From: Deinococcus taeanensis
GTDB taxonomy: Bacteria; Deinococcota; Deinococci; Deinococcales; Deinococcaceae
NCBI RefSeq assembly: GCF_020229735.1
Contig: NZ_CP083459.1
Coordinates: 186,001-250,000, forward strand
DNA length: 64,000 bases
Direction of reading: 5' to 3'
The notes below the pieces were generated by a model. That model made no database searches. It was not told the DNA's origin and saw only the letters and a list, made by a program, of their open reading frames with translations. A program made the position numbers and the translations under genes. Below, piece after piece: positions 34,213-41,542 of this stretch. Every line of letters starts with the position of its first letter. The first letter of the stretch is position 1.

Positions 34213-34409
34213 GCTTTACTTTCCCTGCCACGCTGACGTTTGACGTTCAGGCGGACACGGCCGACGAGGCCCTGAGTCGCCTGCGTGCCCTGACCGGTGC
34301 CCAGCGCGGCGTGTCTGTCCCCGGCGTGGCGGGCGCGACCGTGCAGTTCCAGCGCGAGTACGGCGCGGTCGACATTCTCGACGTGTACCCCACGGAGGAG
34401 CGCGCATGA
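34209..34409 (+). CDS. Small protein, 66 aa, with a CTG or other non-standard start
   Basis: The frame between the neighbouring genes is fully open and coding-like: SFTFPATLTFDVQADTADEA then LSRLRALTGAQRG and VQFQREYGAVDILDVYP. It ends in an ATGA overlap with the next gene, as genes of this operon do. There is no ATG, GTG or TTG in a usable place; the first codon is CTG at 34209, overlapping the previous TGA (CTGA). The GGGGAGG at 34201-34207 is only 1 base before it, too close for a standard start, so initiation may occur by re-initiation. Function unknown. Confidence 0.55.
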   Translation: MSFTFPATLTFDVQADTADEALSRLRALTGAQRGVSVPGVAGATVQFQREYGAVDILDVYPTEERA

Positions 34410-34837
34410 CGAAGACCCCCACAGACGCAGGCATGACCCCCCTCACGGACGCCATCACCGAGCTCCAGACCCAGGCCAGTGAGTACGCCGAGATGGGATG
34501 CGACTTCCCGACCCACGGCGCTGGCAATCTGTGCGAGCAGCTGGCCGATCTCTTGACACTCGCCCAGGGCCAGGCAGCCCCGGCACCCGTTGCCCGCCCG
34601 ACCGTGGTGGTGCAAATCACCCACAGCGGCCGCCTGGACGTCGTATGCGCGGACGCGCCGGTGCGCGTGATCTGCGAGGATCTCAACGCCGTGGTCCCGG
34701 ACGAGGCCATGTGGGCGACGACGTTCGGGGGCTCCTCCGCTGAGGACGCGCCCGTCCGCCGCGTGCAACCCGACCTCGTCCGCGCACACGAGCAGAACCT
34801 CGCTGCGGCCCTGACACCGCCGGAGGACCCGGCCTGA
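34406..34837 (+). CDS. Unknown protein, 143 aa, last of the accessory operon
   Basis: ATG 34406 overlaps the previous stop (ATGA). The protein has a helical start (LTDAITELQTQASEYAEMGC), an Ala/Pro hinge near residue 60 (GQAAPAPVARPTV) and a beta section (VVQITHSGRLDVVCADAPVR). No family recognised. Its tight packing with three others suggests a common function, perhaps plasmid-borne housekeeping or phage-related. Confidence 0.65.
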   Translation: MTKTPTDAGMTPLTDAITELQTQASEYAEMGCDFPTHGAGNLCEQLADLLTLAQGQAAPAPVARPTVVVQITHSGRLDVVCADAPVRVICEDLNAVVPDEAMWATTFGGSSAEDAPVRRVQPDLVRAHEQNLAAALTPPEDPA

Positions 34838-34881
34838 GCACTGTAGACCCTGACCTCTCGCCGGACGGCGCAAGTTGTCCG

Positions 34882-34955
34882 GGGGCCCCGCATTCATCTG
34901 GTCCCTGGCGGACCGCCGGAGGAACGCATGAGCGAAGCGCGATTTCAGTTCACTC
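34882..34955 (+). repeat. 74-base repeat with a truncated gene start, copy 1
   Basis: This matches 42512-42585 at 71 of 74 positions. It contains a ribosome site (GGAGG) and an ATG at 34928 that begins MSEARFQFT. The frame then ends after 16 codons in unrelated sequence, so only the start of a gene is left. Confidence 0.8.
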
Positions 34956-34978
34956 TCAGCCTATTGATAACGGCGTAG
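34928..34978 (+). pseudogene. Truncated gene start MSEARFQFT
   Basis: A good ribosome site (GGAGGAACGC before ATG) and identity with the second copy at 42558 (MIEARFQFT) show this is a real gene start. After residue 9 the two copies differ completely; this one stops after 16 residues. Confidence 0.6.
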
Positions 34979-35113
34979 CTTGGTATCGGTTGCCGTCAGA
35001 CTTCAGGTGTCTGGGTGAGCTTGATCGCCGACGGGTCTGGGCGGGAGCAAGGCAAACCTGTGCCGTGATCAATAGATGAACTGCTTGAACTCAATCTTGA
35101 AGGCCTGAACGAC

Positions 35114-35248
35114 ATGCTCATCGCGGAGCTCCGCGAGCGTGGCGTGCGGCACTCTCCCAGCGACATTGCCTACGAGGCCGTGGGCGTCCAGGCGGACAGC
35201 GCCATTGTCATCGAGGCTCGCTTTACGCCTCTGGCTGAATCCGAGTGA
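35114..35248 (+). pseudogene. Gene fragment, 44 codons
   Basis: The frame reads MLIAELRERGVRHSPSDIAY then EAVGVQADSAIVIEARFTPL with normal codon bias. It is also open for about 13 codons upstream (ELLELNLEGLN), suggesting a longer protein whose 5' part has been lost. No family recognised. Confidence 0.4.
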
Positions 35249-35331
35249 CGACAACCTCCAATGCGTGTTGTCGCGCTGGCCTTCTACCCTTATCGTGTCG
35301 CTGCGGCTCTCGGGTTGCGGCGCGCGGATTC

Positions 35332-35359
35332 GTTCCCCACCCGCGTGGGGATGGGCCGG
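35332..35359 (+). repeat. Single CRISPR-repeat-like sequence (type I-E style)
   Basis: The 28 bases from 35332 contain CCCCAC, a CCGC loop and GTGGGG, then ATGGGCCG. This is the stem and 3' tail of type I-E repeats, including those I recall from Deinococcus and Thermus (CCCCACGCGCGTGGGGATGG style). There is no second copy 61 bases up- or downstream and no cas gene, so it is not an array. Confidence 0.4.
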
Positions 35360-35395
35360 GGGACGGTCCCCCGGCACGGTCATGGGAGGCGGCAC

Positions 35396-35635
35396 ATGCA
35401 CGACGACAACGACGGCCAGCGCATCATCACTGTTCACGACCTGAGCGACCAGGAGCTCGCCGACCGCATGGGAGAAGCCGACCTTGAGGAGGCCGGGGCC
35501 CTGCGCCTGATTCTGGAGGAGGAGTACCCGGACGCGCACCTCGCCGACATCCCCGAGGCGACCTGGCTCAAGCTGCTGGACCGCGCGGTGATTGACGCCA
35601 AAGGATCGCTTGAGAACGGCAGCAACATGTCCTAG
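35396..35635 (+). CDS. Unknown acidic protein, 79 aa
   Basis: GGGAGG lies 5 bases before ATG 35396. The protein is strongly acidic and helical (VHDLSDQELADRMGEADLEE, LILEEEYPDAHLADIP). The CRISPR-repeat-like hairpin lies 37 bases before the start and could influence expression. No family recognised. Confidence 0.6.
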   Translation: MHDDNDGQRIITVHDLSDQELADRMGEADLEEAGALRLILEEEYPDAHLADIPEATWLKLLDRAVIDAKGSLENGSNMS

Positions 35636-35660
35636 GGCGTGTAGGCCAAGGTCAACAGTC

Positions 35661-36002
35661 TCAGTGGAGCCTGAAGTGCTGCAATGCATCGTCGGGCCAT
35701 TGACCCTCATAGATGTAGCCTTCCAGGGTCGTGATAATGCCGTCATCCACGTACAGCACAAATCCGCCCAGACTTTCTTTTGCCCCGATATATGCCACCA
35801 CATGCTGACCAAGCCGCATGACGGAGGGGCATGAATGGCAAGGTTCCAAGTCGGCAGTAGGACTGAAGTTTGTATAAACGCCCACGCCAGTGGCGTGCCG
35901 TGAGACCACGGCCAGCTGACTGAGCTGAGTAGTCAGTTCTGAAAAATCAGCCGCTTCGACAGTCAGAATCTGCTGTATAACGTGCCGTTCCAGGTCATTC
36001 AT
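35661..36002 (-). CDS. Unknown protein, 113 aa
   Basis: The start is set by a leaderless -10 box (TATGCT on the minus strand at 36014-36009), 6 bases before ATG 36002. The protein begins MNDLERHVIQQILTVEAADF and has a beta-rich body (VGVYTNFSPTADLEPCHSCP, VVAYIGAKESLGGFVLYVDD). Two cysteines in CHSC are close. No family recognised; codon use is slightly less biased than neighbours. Confidence 0.65.
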   Translation of the reverse strand: MNDLERHVIQQILTVEAADFSELTTQLSQLAVVSRHATGVGVYTNFSPTADLEPCHSCPSVMRLGQHVVAYIGAKESLGGFVLYVDDGIITTLEGYIYEGQWPDDALQHFRLH

Positions 36003-36008
36003 GCCAAC

Positions 36009-36014
36009 AGCATA
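36009..36014 (-). promoter_or_regulatory. -10 box of a leaderless promoter (minus strand)
   Basis: TATGCT on the minus strand ends 6 bases before the ATG at 36002. Confidence 0.5.
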
Positions 36015-36175
36015 GGGAGAGCGATGGTACATGGTTTGGCCGCTACCGCCCCAAAATGTCATGTAGGGGTACCTTGGCCGACACGCCCTAGCCCCCACTC
36101 ACAGCCGGACGGCTGAGGATGGAAGCGAAGGGCAGGGGCGAACCTGGGACACAGGGCGCCCACAAGGAGGCTCTC

Positions 36176-36280
36176 ATGACCAATACTCCGCCCATCGTCA
36201 CGGGCTACCAGTACGTCACCATCAGCCACGCCAGCGGCGGCTTCGGCGAGTACGGCGAATACCGGCCCGTCACCGGGTGA
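36176..36280 (+). CDS. Very small protein, 34 aa
   Basis: AAGGAGG at 36164-36170 is 5 bases before ATG 36176, an ideal ribosome site. The frame reads MTNTPPIVTGYQYVTISHAS then GGFGEYGEYRPVTG, is fully GC3-biased and Tyr-rich, and ends just before the next gene's ribosome site. It is one of several genes under 45 codons in this run. Function unknown. Confidence 0.6.
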   Translation: MTNTPPIVTGYQYVTISHASGGFGEYGEYRPVTG

Positions 36281-36316
36281 CGCCCTGACCCCCCATCCTC
36301 TCGCCAGGAGGCCACC

Positions 36317-36571
36317 ATAGACCACTACGCAGAGATCTTCCTGAATGTCGAAGAAGGCCACGGCGACCTCGAGCCCGACGCCCTGGTGCACCGTGAAGAG
36401 AACCATGGTGCCGGGACCGTCCTCTGGACAGTGATCGGTGGCAGCGCCGAGCTCCATCGGCGCGACACCCCCAGCACGCCCGATTGGGAAGCGCAGGTGC
36501 GCCACGACATCGCCGAACTCTTCCCCGGCCACACCGTGACCTTCACCAAACCCGACGGCGACGACTGGTAA
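36317..36571 (+). CDS. Unknown protein, 84 aa, with an apparent ATA start; paralog of the gene at 38009
   Basis: AGGAGG at 36306-36311 is 5 bases before an ATA codon that opens IDHYAEIFLNVEEGHGDLEP. The paralog at 38009 starts with ATG at the same alignment position (MDHDAEVFLNVPEHHGDLEA), so the start has changed from ATG to ATA, a G to A change. An internal ATG (36386) is beyond a third of the conserved part. Both share WE/WA-AQV-R/K-HDIAELFPG. Whether ATA still initiates is unknown; expression is probably low. Confidence 0.65.
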   Translation: MDHYAEIFLNVEEGHGDLEPDALVHREENHGAGTVLWTVIGGSAELHRRDTPSTPDWEAQVRHDIAELFPGHTVTFTKPDGDDW

Positions 36572-36578
36572 GACCCGC

Positions 36579-36630
36579 CCACAACTCCACCAACCCGCAA
36601 GACCCCGACCCCCCAGGTCGGGGGCTTCGC
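36579..36630 (+). terminator. GC-rich hairpin after the 36317 gene
   Basis: CCCCGACC pairs with GGTCGGGG around a CCCCA loop at about 36602-36623. There is no T-run. A similar hairpin occurs inside the extended end of the paralog. Confidence 0.35.
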
Positions 36631-36649
36631 GTGTACCCCAGAGGCCTCC

Positions 36650-36775
36650 ATGCCCCCCTTTGACCACCGCACGCCCGGTTCGGCGCGAGACGCCGCGAGA
36701 CACCTGGAGCCCCGGGTGGATGCCCCGAGCCACCCGAACCCGTTCACTCGACCCGACAGACGAGGAAGACCATGA
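36650..36775 (+). CDS. Small protein, 41 aa, coupled to the next gene
   Basis: AGAGG sits 5 bases before ATG 36650. The frame is Pro/Arg-rich (MPPFDHRTPGSARDAARHLE) and its stop overlaps the ATG at 36772 (ATGA), the same coupling used throughout this region. It may be a leader peptide or a true small protein. Confidence 0.45.
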   Translation: MPPFDHRTPGSARDAARHLEPRVDAPSHPNPFTRPDRRGRP

Positions 36776-37386
36776 TCCAGCCCACGACACCCCAGGTCTC
36801 CACCCCACGCCAGCTGGTCCTGCCCCCCGCGCAGCAGACCGCTTTCGAACAGTTCGGTGACGCCTGGATGCGCCTGCGCGCGCACGAGCAGGCCGCCGCT
36901 GCCGGTGACGGCGCGAGTGTTTCGCATCACACGGCCCTGCGCGCGGTGCAGGGCGCGGCCCAGGCCCTGCGGGAGGCCATCCTGAACGGCGACGGTATCA
37001 CCCCGCCCTGCGAACCTCCCCCCGCGCATGACGGCGTGACGGTGACCCTCACCCTGCCACTCTCGCGGCTGCCAGGCGTCACGGCTGGCCTGGTGCACGA
37101 GGCGCTGGCCAGCGTGCTCGACGAGAGCGCCTTCACGGTGACGGGTGAGGGTGACGCGCGGTGCCCCACCGATCCGTTCGAGCTGGGCCGCCTCGCGTCA
37201 CGGTTCCTGAGCGAGGAACAGGACCCCGACCTGTTCGGTGACGCCCTCGACGTGCTGGGCGCCACACTCGCCGAGCACGGCAAGCGGTTGCGCCTCCAGG
37301 GGTACGCGGCGCATCCGGAGCAGGCCCTGGCCGGCTGGGCCGCCGACGACGGCCACCTCAAGCACGGTCGCCTGAAGCCCTACTGA
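36772..37386 (+). CDS. Unknown protein, 204 aa
   Basis: ATG 36772 overlaps the preceding stop. The N-terminal half is helical (AQQTAFEQFGDAWMRLRAHE, ALRAVQGAAQALREAI), the middle has beta strands (GVTVTLTLPLSRLPGV) and the C-terminal part is helical and acidic (GRLASRFLSEEQDPDLFGDA). No signal or membrane segment. No family recognised. Confidence 0.68.
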   Translation: MIQPTTPQVSTPRQLVLPPAQQTAFEQFGDAWMRLRAHEQAAAAGDGASVSHHTALRAVQGAAQALREAILNGDGITPPCEPPPAHDGVTVTLTLPLSRLPGVTAGLVHEALASVLDESAFTVTGEGDARCPTDPFELGRLASRFLSEEQDPDLFGDALDVLGATLAEHGKRLRLQGYAAHPEQALAGWAADDGHLKHGRLKPY

Positions 37387-37432
37387 AGGGGCCCCGCTTC
37401 AGGTGATCAGCCGGCGCCTCATCCGGCTGGGG

Positions 37433-37969
37433 ATGAAAACGAGACCGCGCAACACCCAAGAGCAGCGAGAAGAGGCCCGTCGTCTCCGAAAGACCGGCCT
37501 CTCGCTGCAGAAGATCGCCAAGCTCACGGGGTTGTCCACGCCTTCCGTTTCGCGCCCCTGCACAGGCATCACTCCAGAGGAGACACCTATCTCCCAGTAT
37601 GTTTTCGCTGTTGGCTTTGGGGATGGACCGGTCGAGTTTGACGGCGTCATCAAGACAGACCTGATGGACCACCTGGAAGACGCCATGCGGACGTTTGGCC
37701 ACCTGCCCCAGGAAGAATTCAACGCGGCCTATGACGCTCCGGCCACGATTGACCGCACCTGGGCGGGCTGGCCCTGGGTCCTGACCGTGGATCACCCGCT
37801 GTTCGGCCGTATCGGTTGCACCGACGAAGAGGATGTCGGGAGCGTTGTCGCCCTGATGCAGCACGTCCGCGACCACTTCGGCGACCGCGCCAAACTCAGG
37901 GCAGGTGCACCCTGGCCGGAGCCCTGGCCCACCAATGAGCACACGACCTCCATTTCACTGAGTCACTGA
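37433..37969 (+). CDS. Protein with N-terminal HTH and unknown C-terminal domain, 178 aa
   Basis: Residues 1-33 form a resolvase/Myb-like helix-turn-helix (EQREEARRLRKTGLSLQKIA followed by KLTGLSTPSVSR). The join to the acidic C-terminal domain (QYVFAVGFGDGPVEFDGVIK) passes through PCTGITPEETPI and may be a fusion junction. ATG 37433 is chosen over GTG 37403, since the HTH begins just after it. It may bind DNA near its own gene or the adjacent accessory genes. Confidence 0.6.
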   Translation: MKTRPRNTQEQREEARRLRKTGLSLQKIAKLTGLSTPSVSRPCTGITPEETPISQYVFAVGFGDGPVEFDGVIKTDLMDHLEDAMRTFGHLPQEEFNAAYDAPATIDRTWAGWPWVLTVDHPLFGRIGCTDEEDVGSVVALMQHVRDHFGDRAKLRAGAPWPEPWPTNEHTTSISLSH

Positions 37970-38008
37970 ATGACGCTTCGCTCGGGCACCATGCGTGCAG
38001 GAGGAAGC

Positions 38009-38407
38009 ATGGACCACGACGCCGAAGTTTTTCTGAACGTCCCCGAGCACCACGGCGACCTGGAAGCAGACGCCCTGGTGTACCGCGACATCGACCCTGA
38101 GAACGGCAATGCTGAATACCGGGCCTGCGATGAGCACGGCACAGCGTTGTACTCCCGCCAAGTCCCGAACACCCCCGAGTGGGCAGCGCAGGTGAAGCAC
38201 GACATTGCCGAACTCTTCCCAGGACAGGCAGTCACGCTCCTGCTCCCCGACGGCACAGCCTGGTCAACCCATCACCGCACCACCCGCAGGGCCCCGGCCG
38301 CGAGCCGGGGCCTGACCGCTTGGCTGCCCCGTGACCAGAACCACATCACCAGCTGGGACACGCGGCGTTGCCCGGGCGTCAAACCCCTGTTCACCCGGCG
38401 CCCCTGA
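38009..38407 (+). CDS. Unknown protein, 132 aa, paralog of the 36317 gene with a lost stop codon
   Basis: AGGAGG is 4 bases before ATG 38009. Residues 1-86 match the paralog (DIAELFPG and a LPDGTAW end). Where the paralog has TGG TAA, this gene has TGG TCA, and reading continues 46 codons, through a GC-rich hairpin (GGCCCCGGC paired with GCCGGGGCC) that in the paralog is downstream of the stop. The tail is Arg/Thr-rich and not protein-like. The best explanation is a stop-loss mutation. Confidence 0.65.
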   Translation: MDHDAEVFLNVPEHHGDLEADALVYRDIDPENGNAEYRACDEHGTALYSRQVPNTPEWAAQVKHDIAELFPGQAVTLLLPDGTAWSTHHRTTRRAPAASRGLTAWLPRDQNHITSWDTRRCPGVKPLFTRRP

Positions 38408-38422
38408 CCCCCTGCGAACCCC

Positions 38423-38428
38423 TACACT
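38423..38428 (+). promoter_or_regulatory. -10 box of a leaderless promoter
   Basis: TACACT lies 8 bases before the first of two tandem ATG codons at 38437 and 38440. Confidence 0.5.
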
Positions 38429-38436
38429 CGACGTCG

Positions 38437-39132
38437 ATGATGCAGCCGTTACCCCACGATCTTCAAAGGCGTTGGATGGCCTATCTGGATCTGGAACAGC
38501 GTGGCCAACGAAAGAATGCCCTCACGCAGCTGGATGCTTTTATCACGGCACTGTGCAGTGAATTCACGCCATGGCGCGCCTGGGCGAAACACCTTGCGGC
38601 ACACGTTGCTGATGATCATGCGGAGATTCCCATTCGGTTTCCGCTTTTTGAGCGCGTGCTCTTTCCTGTTTTGTTTGAGGGCGTCATCCACGGCGAACCC
38701 GGTTGTGCACGCTGGCTGGGACACTTTCACCAATGGATACACGGCTCGCCCAGGCTGACACTGACGATGCCGGCACCGTTGATGACCGCAGAGGGGCTCT
38801 ATAAGGAAGCGGTTCGACAGGATCCACATGATCTCCTGGCGCTGAAACAGTTGATTGAGCATCAGGCCCGCTCCCTGGGCTACACGCTTCACGAACTCCC
38901 TGTGGGTGTGCTGTACGGCCAAAATGGCGCCTCAGCGCAACAGTGCAGCGACTTACTGCGTTTGCTGGAGGAATTCGAGCAGAACGTCATGCGCTGTGGG
39001 CAGCTGGAGACGTACATTGGCCTGGTGGAGAACTGTGCTTTCCATTTCACGGCGTATCGCGATTACCTCAACGCGAACGCTGCTGGAATGACCTATGCAG
39101 CCTTTCTGCGGGAGATCGCAAGCGCCCCCTGA
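38437..39132 (+). CDS. Unknown protein, 231 aa
   Basis: A leaderless -10 box precedes tandem ATG codons. The protein is helical and His/Trp-rich (WMAYLDLEQRGQRKNALTQL, FHQWIHGSPRLTLTMP, LLRLLEEFEQNVMRCGQLET) and ends with YRDYLNANAAGMTYAAFLRE. GC bias is lower than in neighbours, suggesting acquisition. I do not recognise the family. An IS5-type fragment begins 40 bases after its stop. Confidence 0.65.
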   Translation: MMQPLPHDLQRRWMAYLDLEQRGQRKNALTQLDAFITALCSEFTPWRAWAKHLAAHVADDHAEIPIRFPLFERVLFPVLFEGVIHGEPGCARWLGHFHQWIHGSPRLTLTMPAPLMTAEGLYKEAVRQDPHDLLALKQLIEHQARSLGYTLHELPVGVLYGQNGASAQQCSDLLRLLEEFEQNVMRCGQLETYIGLVENCAFHFTAYRDYLNANAAGMTYAAFLREIASAP

Positions 39133-39173
39133 ATGCTGAGCTTGATGCATTCGGGTGGGGCTCAGGTTGGTTT

Positions 39174-39330
39174 ATGGATCAACACTGGGATCTCGTTGCC
39201 CCCGTCTCCTCCTACCTACCGCGCCGCACCGATGGGAAAGGTCGTCCCCGGACGTCAAGTCGACCGATCCTCAACGCCATCTTTTGGATCCTTCGGACTG
39301 GTGCGCCCTGGAAAGATTTGCCTACACCCG
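39174..39330 (+). pseudogene. IS5-family transposase, N-terminal fragment
   Basis: From ATG 39174 the plus strand reads MDQHWDLVAPVSSYLPRRTD then GKGRPRTSSRPILNAIFWIL and RTGAPWKDLP, the canonical start of IS5 (IS427-type) OrfA. It stops near 39330 where unrelated DNA begins. No inverted repeat is clear. Confidence 0.75.
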
Positions 39331-39342
39331 ACCCACCGCGTT

Positions 39343-39891
39343 CTACATGCTGTGACGGTGCACGTGCAGCCCCACCGGCGTGAACGCCGTGCCGAGCACT
39401 TCCCCAGTTCGGGCGTCCAGCCGGTAGGCCGCCCCGTCCAGGGTCACACTCCAGACCCGCTGCCCCCGGCGCACGACCTTCGCGGCCTTCACCCTCGCAA
39501 TCACGCCCTCGAACACCAGCACGGCCGCCTCGCGCTCCGTGACCGCCCTCATCAGCGGAACCGCCAGCCTGGCCTGACGCGCCGCACGTTCCACCTGCGT
39601 GAGGACCGACAGGTGGAGGCACACGTCCCGACTGGTGATCGTCCGCACGAGCGTCAGCGAGCCCTGAACCCACTCCCGCAAGGCCGGGCGCGGTTCGTCT
39701 TGCAGGGCGCGAAGGCGCTCCTCCAAGACCACGACCGAGAGGACATCATGCCCACTGAACAAAGACAGGGACCGAAGGTCCTCAAGACGAGCAGGCGCGA
39801 CCCCCAGACGGGCCTGCTCGGCCAGCTCCCGCTTCTGACGCAGCGCGGCCGCAGCCTCCTTGATGGAGGGACCCGCCTGGACGGGTGGCGG
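39343..39891 (-). pseudogene. Unknown protein gene, 5' end cut off by the IS4-type element
   Basis: The minus frame has normal codon bias across 182 codons, with LEDLRSLSLFSGHDVLSVVV, LTLVRTITSRDVCLHLSVLT and a C-terminal YRLDARTGEVLGTAF. It enters the left end of the IS4-type element at 39893 without a start codon. The expected 5' part is not found at the other side of the element, so DNA was lost on insertion or by later recombination. Family not recognised. Confidence 0.6.
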
Positions 39892-39892
39892 C

Positions 39893-41069
39893 CTCAGCAC
39901 CTGACACTTTGCGAGAAATGGCGTCCTGAACGCAGTGCGTCCTGAAAAAGGGCGGTATCTGGGTCTGTGACGATCCCCGAGTGCTGCCCGCTTCCATGCT
40001 GACACGTTGGCCACCGACCTGCACACTCGCTGGCCACACCGCCGTACGGACGCGTTCCGTCGTCTTGCCGAAGTGCTCCTGGCCGTGCTCCAGGCCGAGT
40101 CCACACTCCACCGCAAGATCGCGCTTCATCTCCCCAGATCAGCTACGTTGGAATCAAAAACCCGGACGGTGGCCCGCGTGTTTCACGACGCTCAGCTCAC
40201 GCCGCAGGACGTCTGCGACGTCCTGCTTCCCTTGCTGCCCAATGGCAAGCTCACCCTGATCATGGACCGCACCACCTGGCACGACGGCCAGACGCCGCTG
40301 AACATCCTCGTCTTGGGCGTTCTGCTTGGGGGCGCGGTGATTCCCCTCGTCTGGTCGATCCTGCCGCATCAAGGCAACAGTTGCACTGCTGCCCGAATCC
40401 TGCTGGTTGCCCGCCTGCAGGGAGTACTTCCGGCTCAACGCTGGGCCGTCGTGATCGCAGACCGGGCGTTCGTGGGGCGCGAGTGGTGCTCGTTCCTGCG
40501 CTGGAAACGAATCCGGCAGTGTCTCCGCATCCGGGAGAACACCAGGACCTCCGATGAACTGGTTCGAGACCTGTTCACGACGCTGCAACCGGGACAGGTG
40601 CGGACCCTGTTCGAGCGGACGTGGGTGTATGGGGGCTGGATGCACGTGGTCATCACCCTGTCCCCCGCGGGGGACAGGGTGATCGTGGCATCCGATGTGA
40701 CCGTGCTGGACGTACTGAACACCTATCGGCTCCGCTGGGGCATTGAAGCCACGTTCAGCTCGTTGAAATCTCGCGGCTTGAATCTGGAGTCCACACACAT
40801 GACGTCCCCAGAGCGAATTTCTCGATTGTTCGGATTGCTCTGCATTGCCCTGGCTTGGATGACCCGGGTCGGCGCGCAGCAGACAGAAACTCACGCCCCT
40901 CGGCGAGACAACCGCGGGCGAGCAGTCGTGAGTCAGGCATGGATCGGGTGGCAGATCCTGAGTCAAGCGGCACGGTGGGGCGGCGACGTGTTCTGGGAAT
41001 GCCTGCGGCTTCTCGGGTTGCCATTTCCGACCGCCAGCACCTCAGTGTCCCGAAGTGTCAGGTGCTGAG
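39893..41069 (+). mobile_element. IS4-family insertion sequence, 1177 bp, apparently intact
   Basis: The outer ends are inverted repeats: CTCAGCACCTGACACTT at 39893 is matched by the reverse complement of the right end at 41053-41069 for 17 bases. It carries one full-length transposase whose stop codon lies inside the right repeat. No target duplication is seen, so flanking DNA has rearranged. The same end sequence recurs at 41323, at 41542 and at 62763, so several related copies exist. Confidence 0.88.
40007..41068 (+). CDS. IS4-family transposase, 353 aa
   Basis: The DDE residues are Asp in LIMDRTTWHDG, Asp in VIADRAFVGREW, and Glu in the YREK-like motif RLRWGIEATFSSLKSRGL, and the C-terminal ERISRLFGLLCIALAWMTRV block is conserved with the other copies. 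Length is normal. The start TTG 40007 is weak and an upstream ATG (39996) is out of frame. It probably mobilises this element and the short derivative at 41323-41542. Confidence 0.9.
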   Translation: MATDLHTRWPHRRTDAFRRLAEVLLAVLQAESTLHRKIALHLPRSATLESKTRTVARVFHDAQLTPQDVCDVLLPLLPNGKLTLIMDRTTWHDGQTPLNILVLGVLLGGAVIPLVWSILPHQGNSCTAARILLVARLQGVLPAQRWAVVIADRAFVGREWCSFLRWKRIRQCLRIRENTRTSDELVRDLFTTLQPGQVRTLFERTWVYGGWMHVVITLSPAGDRVIVASDVTVLDVLNTYRLRWGIEATFSSLKSRGLNLESTHMTSPERISRLFGLLCIALAWMTRVGAQQTETHAPRRDNRGRAVVSQAWIGWQILSQAARWGGDVFWECLRLLGLPFPTASTSVSRSVRC

Positions 41070-41084
41070 GCACAGGACATTTAC

Positions 41085-41213
41085 ATGCTGGATGACTCTC
41101 TCGATCTTGCTGTCGATGGCGTCTACGGCACCGTGGATGATATCTCTTCGGAAACGATCGACATTCTAGAAACTTATGGTGCTGCTCTCGCCGATGGCGC
41201 CGATTTCATCTGA
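41085..41213 (+). CDS. Small acidic protein or fragment, 42 aa
   Basis: ATG 41085 lies 15 bases after the IS end and the frame (MLDDSLDLAVDGVYGTVDDI then ETYGAALADGADFI) is very acidic. It is open upstream to the IS boundary, so it may be the rear of a longer gene cut by the IS. Function unknown. Confidence 0.4.
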   Translation: MLDDSLDLAVDGVYGTVDDISSETIDILETYGAALADGADFI

Positions 41214-41236
41214 CTCAGAGGACAGGGCGACTCAGC

Positions 41237-41322
41237 ATGGCTACGCACGCCTTGCGCAAAATTGACAACGTCCTGGTAGTCCGCTGTCCAGTTCACTTTG
41301 TATCGAACGAGGCCGGCGCACG
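41237..41322 (+). pseudogene. Truncated gene, 28 codons before the IS derivative
   Basis: ATG 41237 starts MATHALRKIDNVLVVRCPVH then FVSNEAGA, and stops being gene-like exactly at 41323, where the left end of the IS derivative begins. A gene has been cut at this point. Confidence 0.5.
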
Positions 41323-41542
41323 CTCAGCACCTGACACTTTGCGGGGAATGGCGTTCTGGACGCAGTGCGGCATGACAAAGGGTGGTATCTGGGTCTGTGA
41401 CGCTCCCCGATACTACCCGACTGCATGCTGACACACTGGCCAGTCACCTGAAATCCCACCTGCCTCATCGCCGCCTCGATGCCCTACGGCGGCTCGCGGA
41501 CGTGCTCCTGGCACTGCTCCAGGCGGAGTGTCAGATGCTGAG
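41323..41542 (+). mobile_element. 220-bp internal-deletion derivative of the IS4-family element
   Basis: It has both ends of the 39893 element (CTCAGCACCTGACACTT at 41323 and the inverted AGTGTCAGATGCTGAG ending at 41542). The inside keeps the first codons of the transposase (LASHLKSHLPHRRLDALRRL, then ADVLLALLQAE) and then jumps directly to the right end. It encodes no enzyme but could be moved by the full copy 250 bases away. Confidence 0.85.

Noticed and set aside
35270..35420. A CRISPR array
   Set aside because: Only one repeat-like unit is visible; no second unit at the expected spacing and no cas genes in the window.
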